The notes under the pieces were generated by a model. It saw nothing but the letters and a program-made list of their open reading frames with translations. It did not search any database and was not told the origin of the DNA. Shown here piece by piece: positions 53,576 through 62,415 of a DNA stretch of 64,000 nt. The translations under genes were made by a program, and so were the position numbers. The stretch is from Allobosea sp. (GTDB lineage Bacteria > Pseudomonadota > Alphaproteobacteria > Rhizobiales > Beijerinckiaceae). Location: contig NZ_JAUYTP010000030.1 in the NCBI RefSeq assembly GCF_030695125.1, forward strand, positions 1 to 64,000, read 5' to 3'. How positions within the stretch are numbered: position 1 is the first letter of the stretch; each line of letters begins with the position of its first letter.

Positions 53576-54844
53576 TCAGATCTTCTTGGCGCGCCGGAAC
53601 ACGCCGACGAGCTCGATATGGGCGGAATAGCGGAACTGATCGACGGGCGTGACAGCTTCCAGCGCATAACCGCCCGCAATCAGGATCGCGGCGTCGCGGG
53701 CGAAGCTGCCGACATCGCAGGATACGTACACGACCGTGCGCGTCTTGGCGGCGGCCAGACGCCGCACCTGCGCTTCCGCGCCCGCCCGTGGAGGGTCGAG
53801 CACGACGGCGTCGAAGGCGTCGAGCTCGTGCTCCAGCAGCGGCCGGCGGAACAGATCGCGGGTCTCGGTCGCGATCGGCTTCAGGCCTTGCGTCGTACCG
53901 GCGGCACGGGTCAGCGCCAGCAGCGCGGCCTGGTCGCTCTCGACGGCATGGACCTGCGCGCGCTCGGCGAGGCGGAAGCTGAACGGGCCGCATCCGGCGA
54001 AGAGATCGGCGACGCGCTTGACCTTGGCCGGCAGGGCCGCCAGCACCAGCGCCGCAATCGCCTCCTCGCCTGCGACCGTCGCCTGCAGGAAGCCGCCGGG
54101 CGCGGGCGCGACCATCGCCTTGCCCATGCGCTGCTGCGGCGGGCGGCGCTCGACCACGATCTCGCCATGCATCGCCAGCCGCGCCAGATCGAGCCGCTCG
54201 GCTGCTTCGGTCAGTGAAAGCCGCAGCTTCTCGGCGGCCGGGCCATGACCGCGGATGTCGACGTCGAGGCCGGCATCCGAGCTGGTGATCTGGATGTCGA
54301 GCGGCTTGTTGGAGCCGCCGAGCCGGTTGGCGAGAAGCTGCGCCACGGCCGGCGCGCGCGCGAGGCCCGGCGCCAGCACCGGGCAGGCCGGGACGGCGAT
54401 CAGGTCATGGCTGCGCGCCACCATGAAGCCGACCAGCATGCCGAGCCCCTGGCGATCGTCGCCCTCGCGCCGCGCATGGAAGGTGACGCGACGGCGCCCG
54501 GCCCCATGGCCGTCGACGATCTCGGCGACCGGCGCCGCAATGCCGGCCCGCGACAGCGCCGTGACCACCTGCTGGCGTTTCCAGGCGCTGTAAAGCGAGG
54601 GCTCCATATGCTGGGCGACGCAGCCGCCGCAGCGCGTGAACAGCGGGCAGATCGCGGCAATGCGCGATTCGGCGGGGGTGATGATCTCGACGATCTGCGC
54701 CCGGTCGCCGTCGCGCACGGCGCGCACGGTCTCGCCCGGCAGGGCATAGGGCACGAAGACGTCGCCACCCGGCGTCGGTGCGATGCCGTCGCCGCGCTGG
54801 CCCAGCCGGGCCACCGAGAGAATTTCGTTCATGGCGAGCGTCAT
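53576..54844 (-). CDS. TrmA/RlmD-family RNA 5-methyluridine methyltransferase
   Basis: S-adenosylmethionine-dependent RNA (uracil-5) methyltransferase, probably acting on 23S rRNA, 422 residues. An N-terminal TRAM-like region precedes the four-cysteine cluster site CPLFTRCGGC with a further Cys in VPACPVL. The catalytic domain has DLFAGCGPFSFRLAERAQVH, AVVLDPPRAGAEAQV and the nucleophile in YVSCDVGSFARD. ATG 54844 or 54832 are both possible; an open extension beyond is a shadow. dxs-tlyA-type clusters in relatives often also include this methyltransferase. Confidence 0.92.
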   Translation of the reverse strand: MTLAMNEILSVARLGQRGDGIAPTPGGDVFVPYALPGETVRAVRDGDRAQIVEIITPAESRIAAICPLFTRCGGCVAQHMEPSLYSAWKRQQVVTALSRAGIAAPVAEIVDGHGAGRRRVTFHARREGDDRQGLGMLVGFMVARSHDLIAVPACPVLAPGLARAPAVAQLLANRLGGSNKPLDIQITSSDAGLDVDIRGHGPAAEKLRLSLTEAAERLDLARLAMHGEIVVERRPPQQRMGKAMVAPAPGGFLQATVAGEEAIAALVLAALPAKVKRVADLFAGCGPFSFRLAERAQVHAVESDQAALLALTRAAGTTQGLKPIATETRDLFRRPLLEHELDAFDAVVLDPPRAGAEAQVRRLAAAKTRTVVYVSCDVGSFARDAAILIAGGYALEAVTPVDQFRYSAHIELVGVFRRAKKI

Positions 54845-54974
54845 CGGGGTCGAATTGTCTCCTGCGGTGGCCTTCGTCGAGCCCATTCTTCCGAAGCGAG
54901 GCGGAGGGGCGCGAGATGGATGACCTGTTTCGTGCTTTCGCCTATCAGGTTGCAGACCAACAGGGAAATTCCGC

Positions 54975-56021
54975 ATGAGCATCCGCGACGGCGTCATCGA
55001 CGCCATCGGCAATACGCCGCTGATCAGGCTGAAGCGCGCCTCGCAGGCGACCGGCTGCACCATCCTCGGCAAGGCCGAGTTCATGAACCCCGGCCAGTCG
55101 GTCAAGGACCGCGCGGCGCTCGCCATCATCCGCGATGCCGAGGCGAAGGGGCTGCTGCGGCCGGGCGGCGTCATCGTCGAGGGCACGGCCGGCAACACCG
55201 GCATCGGGCTGGCGCTCGTCGGCAATGCGCTGGGCTATCGCTGCGTGATCGTGATTCCGGAGACGCAGAGCCAGGAAAAGAAGGACATGCTGCGGCTGGC
55301 CGGCGCGACCCTGGTCGAGGTGCCGGCCGTCGGCTACGTCAACCCGAACAATTATGTGAAGGTCTCGGGCCGGCTCGCTGCGGAACTGGCCAAGACCGAG
55401 CCCAACGGCGCGATCTGGGCCAACCAGTTCGACAACACCGCCAACCGCCAGGGCCACATCGAGACGACCGGCCCCGAGATCTGGGCGCAGACCGACGGCA
55501 AGGTCGACGGCTTCATCTGCGCGGTGGGCACCGGCGGCACGCTGGCGGGCACCGGCATCGCGCTGAAGCGCTTCAACCCCAAGATCACCATCGGGCTGGC
55601 CGATCCGATGGGCGCGGCGCTGCACGCGTTCTACACCACTGGCGAACTCAAGTCGGAAGGCTCCTCGATCACCGAGGGCATCGGCCAGGGCCGCATCACC
55701 GCCAATCTGGTGGATGCGCCGATCGACGTCTCCTTCCAGATCCCCGATTCGGAGGCGATCCCGATCGTCTTCGACCTGCTCGAGCATGAGGGCCTGTGTC
55801 TGGGCGGCTCGTCCGGGGTCAATGTCGCGGGTGCGATGCGGCTCGCCCGGCAGCTCGGTCCCGGCCACACCATCGTGACGATCCTCTGCGACTACGGCAC
55901 GCGCTACCAGTCGAAGCTGTTCAATCCGGAATTCCTGCGCTCGAAGGGGCTGCCGGTGCCGGGCTGGCTGGAGCGGGATGGCGCAGGGCTGAAGGATGTG
56001 GTGGCGCGGGTGATGGGCTGA
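54975..56021 (+). CDS. cysK: Cysteine synthase A
   Basis: PLP enzyme making cysteine from O-acetylserine and sulfide, 348 residues. The Schiff-base lysine is Lys44 in GQSVKDRAAL; the substrate loop GTAGNTGIGLALVG is family-typical, as is CAVGTGGTLAGTGIALK for cofactor phosphate. About 25 residues follow the usual end, finishing YGTRYQSKLFNPEFLRSKGL. It starts 130 bp from the divergent methyltransferase gene and is followed after five bases by a MOSC-domain gene, probably co-transcribed. Confidence 0.95.
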   Translation: MSIRDGVIDAIGNTPLIRLKRASQATGCTILGKAEFMNPGQSVKDRAALAIIRDAEAKGLLRPGGVIVEGTAGNTGIGLALVGNALGYRCVIVIPETQSQEKKDMLRLAGATLVEVPAVGYVNPNNYVKVSGRLAAELAKTEPNGAIWANQFDNTANRQGHIETTGPEIWAQTDGKVDGFICAVGTGGTLAGTGIALKRFNPKITIGLADPMGAALHAFYTTGELKSEGSSITEGIGQGRITANLVDAPIDVSFQIPDSEAIPIVFDLLEHEGLCLGGSSGVNVAGAMRLARQLGPGHTIVTILCDYGTRYQSKLFNPEFLRSKGLPVPGWLERDGAGLKDVVARVMG

Positions 56022-56026
56022 GGCGC

Positions 56027-56530
56027 TTGCCGCTCGATCCCGCCTCCCCCCTTGCCCGGCTGCTCGACGCCCCGATGCGGCCCGGTCGCGTGGTCTGGAT
56101 CGGCCTGCGGCCGCTGCGGCGCGGCCCAATGCAGATCGTCGAGACCGCGACGCTCGATCCCCAGCAGGGTCTGCTCGGCGACCATTACAGCAGCCGCACC
56201 GGCGGCGCCCGGCATGTCACGCTGATCCAGGCCGAGCATCTGGCCGCCATCGCCGCCCATCTCGGCTGCGACGCACTCACGCCCGAACTGCTTCGCCGCA
56301 ACATCGTGGTCTCCGGGATCAACCTCGCCGCCCTCAAGGGACGCCATCTCCGGCTCGGCACGGCGGTGCTGGAGGCGACCGGCGAATGCCATCCCTGCTC
56401 TCGGATGGAAGAAATCCTCGGCGAAGGCGGTTACAATGCCGTGCGCGGCCATGGCGGGATCACGGCGCGGGTGATCGAAGCCGGCGAGGTCAGTATCGGC
56501 AGCGTCGTCATGCGTACCATCGAGCGATGA
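56027..56530 (+). CDS. MOSC-domain protein
   Basis: Sulfur-carrier type MOSC protein (about 167 residues), related to the molybdenum cofactor sulfurase C-terminal domain and to YiiM. Features: GLLGDHYSSRTGGARHVTLI, LTPELLRRNIVVSGINLAAL, ATGECHPCSRMEEILGEGGY with the conserved Cys (GECHPC). TTG 56027, with GAGG three bases upstream, gives a plausible N-terminus; ATG 56075 is an alternative 16 codons later. It begins five bases after cysK, so co-transcription is likely. Substrate unknown; some YiiM relatives reduce N-hydroxylated compounds with molybdenum cofactor. Confidence 0.88.
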   Translation: MPLDPASPLARLLDAPMRPGRVVWIGLRPLRRGPMQIVETATLDPQQGLLGDHYSSRTGGARHVTLIQAEHLAAIAAHLGCDALTPELLRRNIVVSGINLAALKGRHLRLGTAVLEATGECHPCSRMEEILGEGGYNAVRGHGGITARVIEAGEVSIGSVVMRTIER

Positions 56531-56680
56531 CGCAGATGGATCAAGCGCCTGGAGATCGGTTTCCGGCTGCTTTTCGACGATCCCCGATTTTCAGGCATCG
56601 TCTTAATCAAATAGAGGAGCTTTTTACCTATCGTCATCCGGTCCGCGACATCTTGGTCGCCGGGGCTTCGGGTCATCGTG

Positions 56681-58645
56681 ATGGGTTTCCTTCGCTACGC
56701 TGATTTCAGGATCAGCAAGAAGCTGTCCTGCCTTCTGCTGCTGGTCGCGGTTCCGTTCGGGTTGATGACGTATTCCTACGTCGCTCAGGCCAACAAGGAC
56801 ATCAGCTTCGCCGCACGCGAGCTCGATGGCGTTCGCTATCTGCAGGCGCTGACCCCCGTGCTGGCCGCGCTGACCAAGACGACGACGGGTGTCGCGCCCG
56901 CGACCATCGAGGCGCTCGGCCCGACGCGCGCGCGCTACGACACGGCGTTCGGCTCGGCGGAGGCGATATCGGCGTTCCTGCGGGCCGCCGCCCAGCCCGA
57001 CCCGCTGCTGGCGCTGACGCAGGCCCAGCCCGCCCTGGTGAAGATCGCCGACGGGTCCTATCTGACGCTCGATCCGAAGCTCGACAGCTATTATCTGATG
57101 AGCCTGGTCACGGTGCTGCTGCCCGAGATGATGGTCTCGGGGCTCGCCCTGCGGCAGGCCCTGATCCCCTATCATGCAGGCTTCGGGACAAGGAGCGATC
57201 TCGCGGCGCTGGTTTCGGCCGCCAGCCGGTTCGACCGCGGGCGCGACGCGGTTCAAAACGCGCTCGCCTCCGCATTCGAAGGCAATGCCGATGGCAGCCT
57301 GCGCCGCGAACTCGGCGAGGCGCCCTCCACCCTGTTGCAGGCGATCCATGCCGTCTCCGCGACCATCGACAGGATCGTCGCCGAGACCGAGGCGCCGGAT
57401 CTGGTCACGAAGGCGGACATGGCGATCGCGCACCAGCTGACCATGACGGTCGCGATGATGGGCGGGGCGGAAGCAGGCCTGGCGCAACTGTTGTCGGACC
57501 GGGTCGATGATCATCGCACCGAGATGACGATCAAGCTCGGGCTGCAGCTGGCGTTCTTTCTGGCGATCGTGCTGGTGACGCTGGCGGCCGGCCGCAGTCT
57601 GGCCAGGCCTCTGATGGCCTTGTCGGCTCAGGTGGCCCGGATCTCGGGTGGGCAGCGCGAAACCGTGATCAGCGGGCGCGACCGCTCGGACGAAATCGGC
57701 GACATCGCGCGGGCGATCGACGATTTTCGTCGCCAGCTCATCGTCGCCGATGCGGCGAGGCGCGACCTCGAGGACATCGAGCGGCGCAATGCGGATGAAC
57801 GCAGCCGCCTGCTGCACGAGGTCGCCAACCGATTCCAGGCAGCGGCCGGCGACATCGTCGCAAGCGTGGCGGCTGCGTCCCAGCAGCTCGAAGTCGCCGC
57901 CAGCGACATGTCGGCAACGGCGGGCCAGGCGCAGACACGTTCCGAACTGGTCGGCGGCGCCGCGCGGCAGGCCTCCGGCCATGTCACCGCCATGGCCGTG
58001 GCGGCGGAGGAGATCGCCGTCGCTGTCCAGGAAATCAGTCGACAGCTCGACGAATCGAGCCGCATCGCCAGCAACGCCGTCGAGCACACGCGGTTGACCA
58101 ATGAGCGGATGGTGTCGCTCTCGACGGCGGCAAGCCGCATCGGAGCGGTGCTCGGCGTGATCTCGAACATCGCCCAGCAGACCAATCTGCTGGCGCTCAA
58201 CGCGACCATCGAGGCCGCGCGCGCGGGTGATGCCGGGCGCGGCTTCGCCGTCGTCGCCGCCGAGGTCAAGGCGCTCGCGGCGCAGACCGCCACGGCGACG
58301 CACGACATCGGCAGGCTGGTCAGCGACATGCAGAACGCGACACGCAGCTCGGTGACGTCGATCGAGGAGGTCAGCGAAACCATCGAGCGCATGTCGCAAA
58401 TCGCGATCGCGATGGCCTCCGCCTTCGTCGAGCAGACCGCGATCATCGGCGATATCTCCAGCAACGCCCAGCGCACGGCGCATCTGACGGCCGAGGTCGC
58501 GCACACCATCGACGATGTGAACAGCGGCGCAAGGCTGACGACGGAGGCGGCCGGACAGGTCAGCGCCTCGGCCCGTCAGTTGAACAGCCAGAGCCAGAGG
58601 CTGGCGAACGAGGTCGAGCAGCTGATGGGACGCCTCGTCGCGTGA
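56681..58645 (+). CDS. Methyl-accepting chemotaxis protein
   Basis: Complete chemoreceptor of 654 residues. Two membrane helices (about 15-38 and 289-308) enclose a long periplasmic, mostly helical sensing region with several Asp/Ser sites. HAMP (about 305-360, [20 protein letters not shown]) joins the signalling coiled coil. The tip reads [20 protein letters not shown] and [20 protein letters not shown], the binding site for CheA/CheW. GTG 56678 also opens the frame, but ATG 56681 is preferred. The periplasmic domain resembles the nitrate/4HB-type helical class; ligand unknown. No che genes are nearby. Confidence 0.95.
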   Translation: MGFLRYADFRISKKLSCLLLLVAVPFGLMTYSYVAQANKDISFAARELDGVRYLQALTPVLAALTKTTTGVAPATIEALGPTRARYDTAFGSAEAISAFLRAAAQPDPLLALTQAQPALVKIADGSYLTLDPKLDSYYLMSLVTVLLPEMMVSGLALRQALIPYHAGFGTRSDLAALVSAASRFDRGRDAVQNALASAFEGNADGSLRRELGEAPSTLLQAIHAVSATIDRIVAETEAPDLVTKADMAIAHQLTMTVAMMGGAEAGLAQLLSDRVDDHRTEMTIKLGLQLAFFLAIVLVTLAAGRSLARPLMALSAQVARISGGQRETVISGRDRSDEIGDIARAIDDFRRQLIVADAARRDLEDIERRNADERSRLLHEVANRFQAAAGDIVASVAAASQQLEVAASDMSATAGQAQTRSELVGGAARQASGHVTAMAVAAEEIAVAVQEISRQLDESSRIASNAVEHTRLTNERMVSLSTAASRIGAVLGVISNIAQQTNLLALNATIEAARAGDAGRGFAVVAAEVKALAAQTATATHDIGRLVSDMQNATRSSVTSIEEVSETIERMSQIAIAMASAFVEQTAIIGDISSNAQRTAHLTAEVAHTIDDVNSGARLTTEAAGQVSASARQLNSQSQRLANEVEQLMGRLVA

Positions 58646-58661
58646 GCGGTCGCGCGCGCCG

Positions 58662-60446
58662 CTATCCCGCCTGCAACGGCCAGACGAGCAGGATCATCGG
58701 CACGGCCACGAGCAGCACGATCAGCGACAAAGGCGCGCCCAGTTTCGGGTAATCGCTGAATTTGTAGCCGCCCGGGCCCATCACCAGCGTGTTGCACTGG
58801 TGCCCGATCGGGGTGAGGAAGTCGCAGGCCGCGCCGATCGCCACCGCCATCAGGAAGGCGTCGGGGTTGTAGCCGAGCTTGGCGGCGAAGCCCGCGCCGA
58901 TCGGCGCCATCACCAGCACGGTCGCGGCGTTGTTGAGGAACGGCGTCACCGCCATCGCCGCCGCCAGGATCAGCGCGACGGAAGCCCAGCCCGGCATCCC
59001 CGAGCCAACCTGCGCCAGCCAGCCGGCGAAGAGGTCGGTGGCGCCGGTCGAGCGCAGCGTGTCGCTGACCGGGATCAGCGCCGCCAGCATCAGCAGGATC
59101 GGCGCGTCGATGCTGCTATAGGCCTCGCGCAAAGGCAGGCAGCGCAGCGTGATCAGCAGCACGGCGGCGGCGAAGAAGGTCATCGGGACCGGTGCAAGGC
59201 CAAAAGCCAGCGTCACCACGGCGGCGAGCACGATCGACACGGTCAGCACCGCCTTGCGGGTCGAGCCCAGCGAGACGACGCGGTCGGCGAGCGGCAGCAG
59301 GCCGAGTTCCAGCAGCTTTTCAGGCAGCTGCTTCTCGTCGCCCTGGATGACGACGACGTCGCCGGCCCTCAGGCGGATGTCGCGCAGGCGCTCCGTCGAA
59401 CGCTCGCCGGCCCGGCTGATCGCGATCATGTTCACGCCGAAGCGGGCATGAAGCCCCATATCCCCGGCCGATTGCCCGATCAGCACCGAGTCGGGGCCGA
59501 TGATCGCCTCGCTCACCTGGTCGGGGTCGAGCGCGTCCTCCTTCTCCATCGGCCGGTTCTGGCCGTCGAGATCCAGTCCGCCCTCCGCGACGACACGCTC
59601 CAGAACCGCCGCATCGCCACGCAGCAGCAGCGTATCGCCGGCCTTGAGGGTCGCATCGGGCAAGGGCGCCTGCGTGCGGCGCTCGTCGCGCAGGATCGCC
59701 ACGATCTGCAATTCGCCGTCGCCGATCGCCTTGAGGTCGGCCACCGTCTGGCCGGCCAGGACCGACGTTGCGCCGATCTTGGCCTCGGTGACGTAGTCCT
59801 TGATGTCGATGGCCTGGTCGAGCGAGACAGCGCCGCGCCGGTCCTGGGGCAGCAGGCGGTAGCCGACCATCAGGAAGGCGCAGCCGGCGAGCGCAACCAC
59901 GATGCCGACGGGCGTGAAGTCGAACATCGAGAATGGCTCGCCGCCGAGTTCGGCCCGCACGCGGGAGACGATGACGTTGGGCGAGGTCCCGACCAGCGTG
60001 ACGACGCCGCCGAGCAGCGAGGCGAAGGCCATCGGCATCAGGAAGACGGAGGGCGAGTGGCCGCCCTTGCGGGCGAGCTGATAGGCGATCGGCAGCATCA
60101 TCGCCAGCGCGCCGATGTTCTTGATGATCGCCGACATGACGGCCACCACCACGACCAGCAGCACGACCTGAGACTGGACCGAGCCGAGAACCGGCGTGAC
60201 CCGCGCCAGAACGCGCTCGATCACCCGCGAGCGCGCCACCGCGGCGCTGAGCACGAGCGCGCTTCCCACGATGATGACGATGTCGTCGGAAAAGCCCTTG
60301 AACGCCTCAGCGGCCGGCACGATGCCGATGGCGACGCCGACCAGCAGCGACAGCATGGCGACGATGTCATAGCGAAGCCGGCCCCACAGGAAGGCCGCCA
60401 TCATCACCGCCACGAGCGAGACGGAGAGAAGCTGAGGGGTGGTCAT
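58662..60446 (-). CDS. SLC13 (DASS) family permease with two TrkA-C domains
   Basis: A 594-residue sodium/dicarboxylate-sulfate type transporter. About eleven helices form a repeated hydrophobic fold, with the motif VGTSPNVIVSRVRAE in the first half and AFLNN-like MAVTPFLNNAATVLVMAPIG plus LTPIGHQCNTLVMGPGGYKF in the second, both substrate/sodium-site signatures (SNT-like). Between them are two cytoplasmic TrkA-C (RCK_C) domains: about 215-300 and 310-395 (RAGDVVVIQGDEKQL). It follows corA on the same strand with a 42-bp gap. Substrate may be sulfate, another anion or a dicarboxylate. Confidence 0.93.
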   Translation of the reverse strand: MTTPQLLSVSLVAVMMAAFLWGRLRYDIVAMLSLLVGVAIGIVPAAEAFKGFSDDIVIIVGSALVLSAAVARSRVIERVLARVTPVLGSVQSQVVLLVVVVAVMSAIIKNIGALAMMLPIAYQLARKGGHSPSVFLMPMAFASLLGGVVTLVGTSPNVIVSRVRAELGGEPFSMFDFTPVGIVVALAGCAFLMVGYRLLPQDRRGAVSLDQAIDIKDYVTEAKIGATSVLAGQTVADLKAIGDGELQIVAILRDERRTQAPLPDATLKAGDTLLLRGDAAVLERVVAEGGLDLDGQNRPMEKEDALDPDQVSEAIIGPDSVLIGQSAGDMGLHARFGVNMIAISRAGERSTERLRDIRLRAGDVVVIQGDEKQLPEKLLELGLLPLADRVVSLGSTRKAVLTVSIVLAAVVTLAFGLAPVPMTFFAAAVLLITLRCLPLREAYSSIDAPILLMLAALIPVSDTLRSTGATDLFAGWLAQVGSGMPGWASVALILAAAMAVTPFLNNAATVLVMAPIGAGFAAKLGYNPDAFLMAVAIGAACDFLTPIGHQCNTLVMGPGGYKFSDYPKLGAPLSLIVLLVAVPMILLVWPLQAG

Positions 60447-60488
60447 CGCATCGATCCCGCATTTGCGCGAGATCTCAGGCTCGCGTGG

Positions 60489-61478
60489 TCAGAGCCACTT
60501 CTTCCACCTGAAGAACAGGTATGGCAGCACCGCGAAGATCACCATCATCGCCAGCGCCATCGGATAGCCGTGGGCCCATTCCAACTCCGGCATCGCCTTG
60601 AAGTTCATTCCGTAGATCGAGGCGATCAAAGTCGGCGGCATCAGCACCACGGAGACCACCGAGAACAGCTTGATGATCTTGTTCTGCTCGAGCCCGACGA
60701 GGCCCAGCGTCGCGTCGAGCATGAACTGGAGCTTGCTGGTCAGGAAGGTCGCGTGCTCCTCGATCGCCTGGACGTCGCGGATGGCGCTGCGCCATTCGGG
60801 CACGATCGCGCTGGCGGATTTCTTCGAGCGCTTGAAGTTGGCCGAGAGGAACAGCAGCACGCGCTCGACCGACACCATGCTCTCGCGGACATTCGAGATG
60901 ATGTGCTCGTACTGCCCGATCTTGCGGATCACCGCCTGATAGGCGCCACCCTGCTCGACCTGGGAACCCCGCCCCTCGAAGATGCGCCGCGAGCGCAGGT
61001 CGACGCGGTCGCCGACGCCGCGCAAAACCTCGGCGGCGCGGTCGACGATCGCCTCGAACAGCCCTTCGATCACGGCGGCGGGCTCGAGGCCGCAGCCGCC
61101 GGGCTTGTTGGCGCGGTTGAGGAAGATGGTGAAGGCGCCCGGCTCGTCATAGCGCACCGTGATCAGCGCCGTGTCCGTCAGAATGAAGGTGACGTCGGCC
61201 AGCTTGGGCACATCGGTTTCCGACTGGCAGATGATGCGCGCGGTCATGTAATGCGCGCCGTTCTCGGTGTAGATGATCTCGGAGGGCTCGAGATCGTGCA
61301 TCTCCTCCCGGGTCGGGATCGAGATGCCGAGATAGGTTTCGATCTTCTTGTCTTCGGCGGCGGTGGGGTTGAGCAGATCGACCCAGATCGCGCCCTGGGG
61401 AATCGCCTCCTCGTCCGGCAGGACCCGGCGCACGAGCCGGTCGCCATGCTCGGGGCAGATGGTGTTGATCATCAGCAT
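60489..61478 (-). CDS. corA: CorA-family magnesium/divalent cation transporter
   Basis: Pentameric inner-membrane channel for magnesium, possibly also cobalt or nickel, 329 residues. The long soluble N-terminal part precedes two C-terminal helices with the diagnostic loop YGMNF (in IASIYGMNFKAMPELEWAHG). LEQNKIIKLFSVVSVVLMPP forms the pore helix. The chosen start ATG 61478 (MLMINTICPEHGD) fits the family; an open extension upstream does not. It lies just upstream of the SLC13 permease on the same strand. Confidence 0.96.
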   Translation of the reverse strand: MLMINTICPEHGDRLVRRVLPDEEAIPQGAIWVDLLNPTAAEDKKIETYLGISIPTREEMHDLEPSEIIYTENGAHYMTARIICQSETDVPKLADVTFILTDTALITVRYDEPGAFTIFLNRANKPGGCGLEPAAVIEGLFEAIVDRAAEVLRGVGDRVDLRSRRIFEGRGSQVEQGGAYQAVIRKIGQYEHIISNVRESMVSVERVLLFLSANFKRSKKSASAIVPEWRSAIRDVQAIEEHATFLTSKLQFMLDATLGLVGLEQNKIIKLFSVVSVVLMPPTLIASIYGMNFKAMPELEWAHGYPMALAMMVIFAVLPYLFFRWKKWL

Positions 61479-61563
61479 GGCGGGCAATCCGGGTTGGTCG
61501 CGGCGGCGTTGAGCAGCGCAGGAACCCCAACCCGCAGGCCGTGTCAAACCGATAACGGGCGGG

Positions 61564-62415
61564 TCAGGCCTGCGGCACGAAGCGCTCCGGCATGCTGCCG
61601 TCGCGGTCGGTGAAGCCATGGGCGCGGGCCAGATCGGCGACGTTGAGCACCTGCCCGGCATGGCGCGCCACGTGCGGATCGGCGAGCAGGGCTGCAACCG
61701 CGCGGCCGGCATAGGCGGGCGTTTCAAGCGCCTCGGTCGCCAGTCCGGCGTCCCGGACACGCTCGGTCGCGACACGGCCCGGCGAGAGGCCGAGCGCGGT
61801 AACGCCAAAGGGTTTGAGTTCATGGCCCATCGCCAGCGTCAGCCGGTTCATCACCGCTTGCGCGAGATCGTAGACGACGTCGCCGAGATAGCCGCCTTCC
61901 GTGTCGAAGCTGACCGTGACGATCAGCCCCTTGCGCGCCTGCACCATGGCAGGCGCGACCGCGCGCGCCAGCAGCAACTGCGCATAGACGCCGCTCTCGA
62001 AGCTCTGGCCCAGCCGCGCCACCGGCCTTCGCCAGAACGGCGCGCCGAAGGCCGAGCCGTCCGGATAGCGTTGACCGTCATAGCCCTCATTGCCGCCCCA
62101 GACGGCATCGACGACGCCGTCCAGCCGGCCGAAGCGACGCAGGCACCAGGAGACGAGCTGGTCGACCTCGCGTTCCTGGGTGTGGTCGCAGCGATAGGGA
62201 TGGCCGCGCCCCCCGGCAGCCTCGACCTCGCGCGCCGCGTCCTCGAAGGTCTCCAGGCGCTGATCGGTGCGCGGGCCGGCCTCGCTGGAGCGGCCGGTGA
62301 CGATGACGGTCGCGCCGGCTTCCCCCAGCGCCCGGGCAATGCCACGCCCGAGCCCACGCGAGGCGCCGGCGACGAGGCAGATGCGGTTGGCGAGCGGACG
62401 CTCCGGCTCGCTCAC
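61564..62415 (-). CDS. SDR family oxidoreductase
   Basis: NAD(P)-dependent short-chain dehydrogenase of 283 residues. The cofactor loop is LVAGASRGLGRGIARALGEA; the segment VTVSFDTEGGYLGDVVYDLA QA shows a Tyr at the position of the usual YxxxK, but the following lysine is replaced (VYDLAQAVMNR), so catalysis may be altered. The start is GTG 62415, overlapping the stop of the acyl-CoA dehydrogenase gene by four bases (GTGA), which shows translational coupling. It may modify the dehydrogenase product, for example in branched or aromatic acyl-CoA breakdown. Confidence 0.9.
   Translation of the reverse strand: MSEPERPLANRICLVAGASRGLGRGIARALGEAGATVIVTGRSSEAGPRTDQRLETFEDAAREVEAAGGRGHPYRCDHTQEREVDQLVSWCLRRFGRLDGVVDAVWGGNEGYDGQRYPDGSAFGAPFWRRPVARLGQSFESGVYAQLLLARAVAPAMVQARKGLIVTVSFDTEGGYLGDVVYDLAQAVMNRLTLAMGHELKPFGVTALGLSPGRVATERVRDAGLATEALETPAYAGRAVAALLADPHVARHAGQVLNVADLARAHGFTDRDGSMPERFVPQA

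Noticed and set aside
58800..61613. A 937-codon open frame opposite the SLC13 permease and corA
   Set aside because: Low-complexity His/Arg/Asp-rich translation without domains; both minus-strand genes are clearly real.
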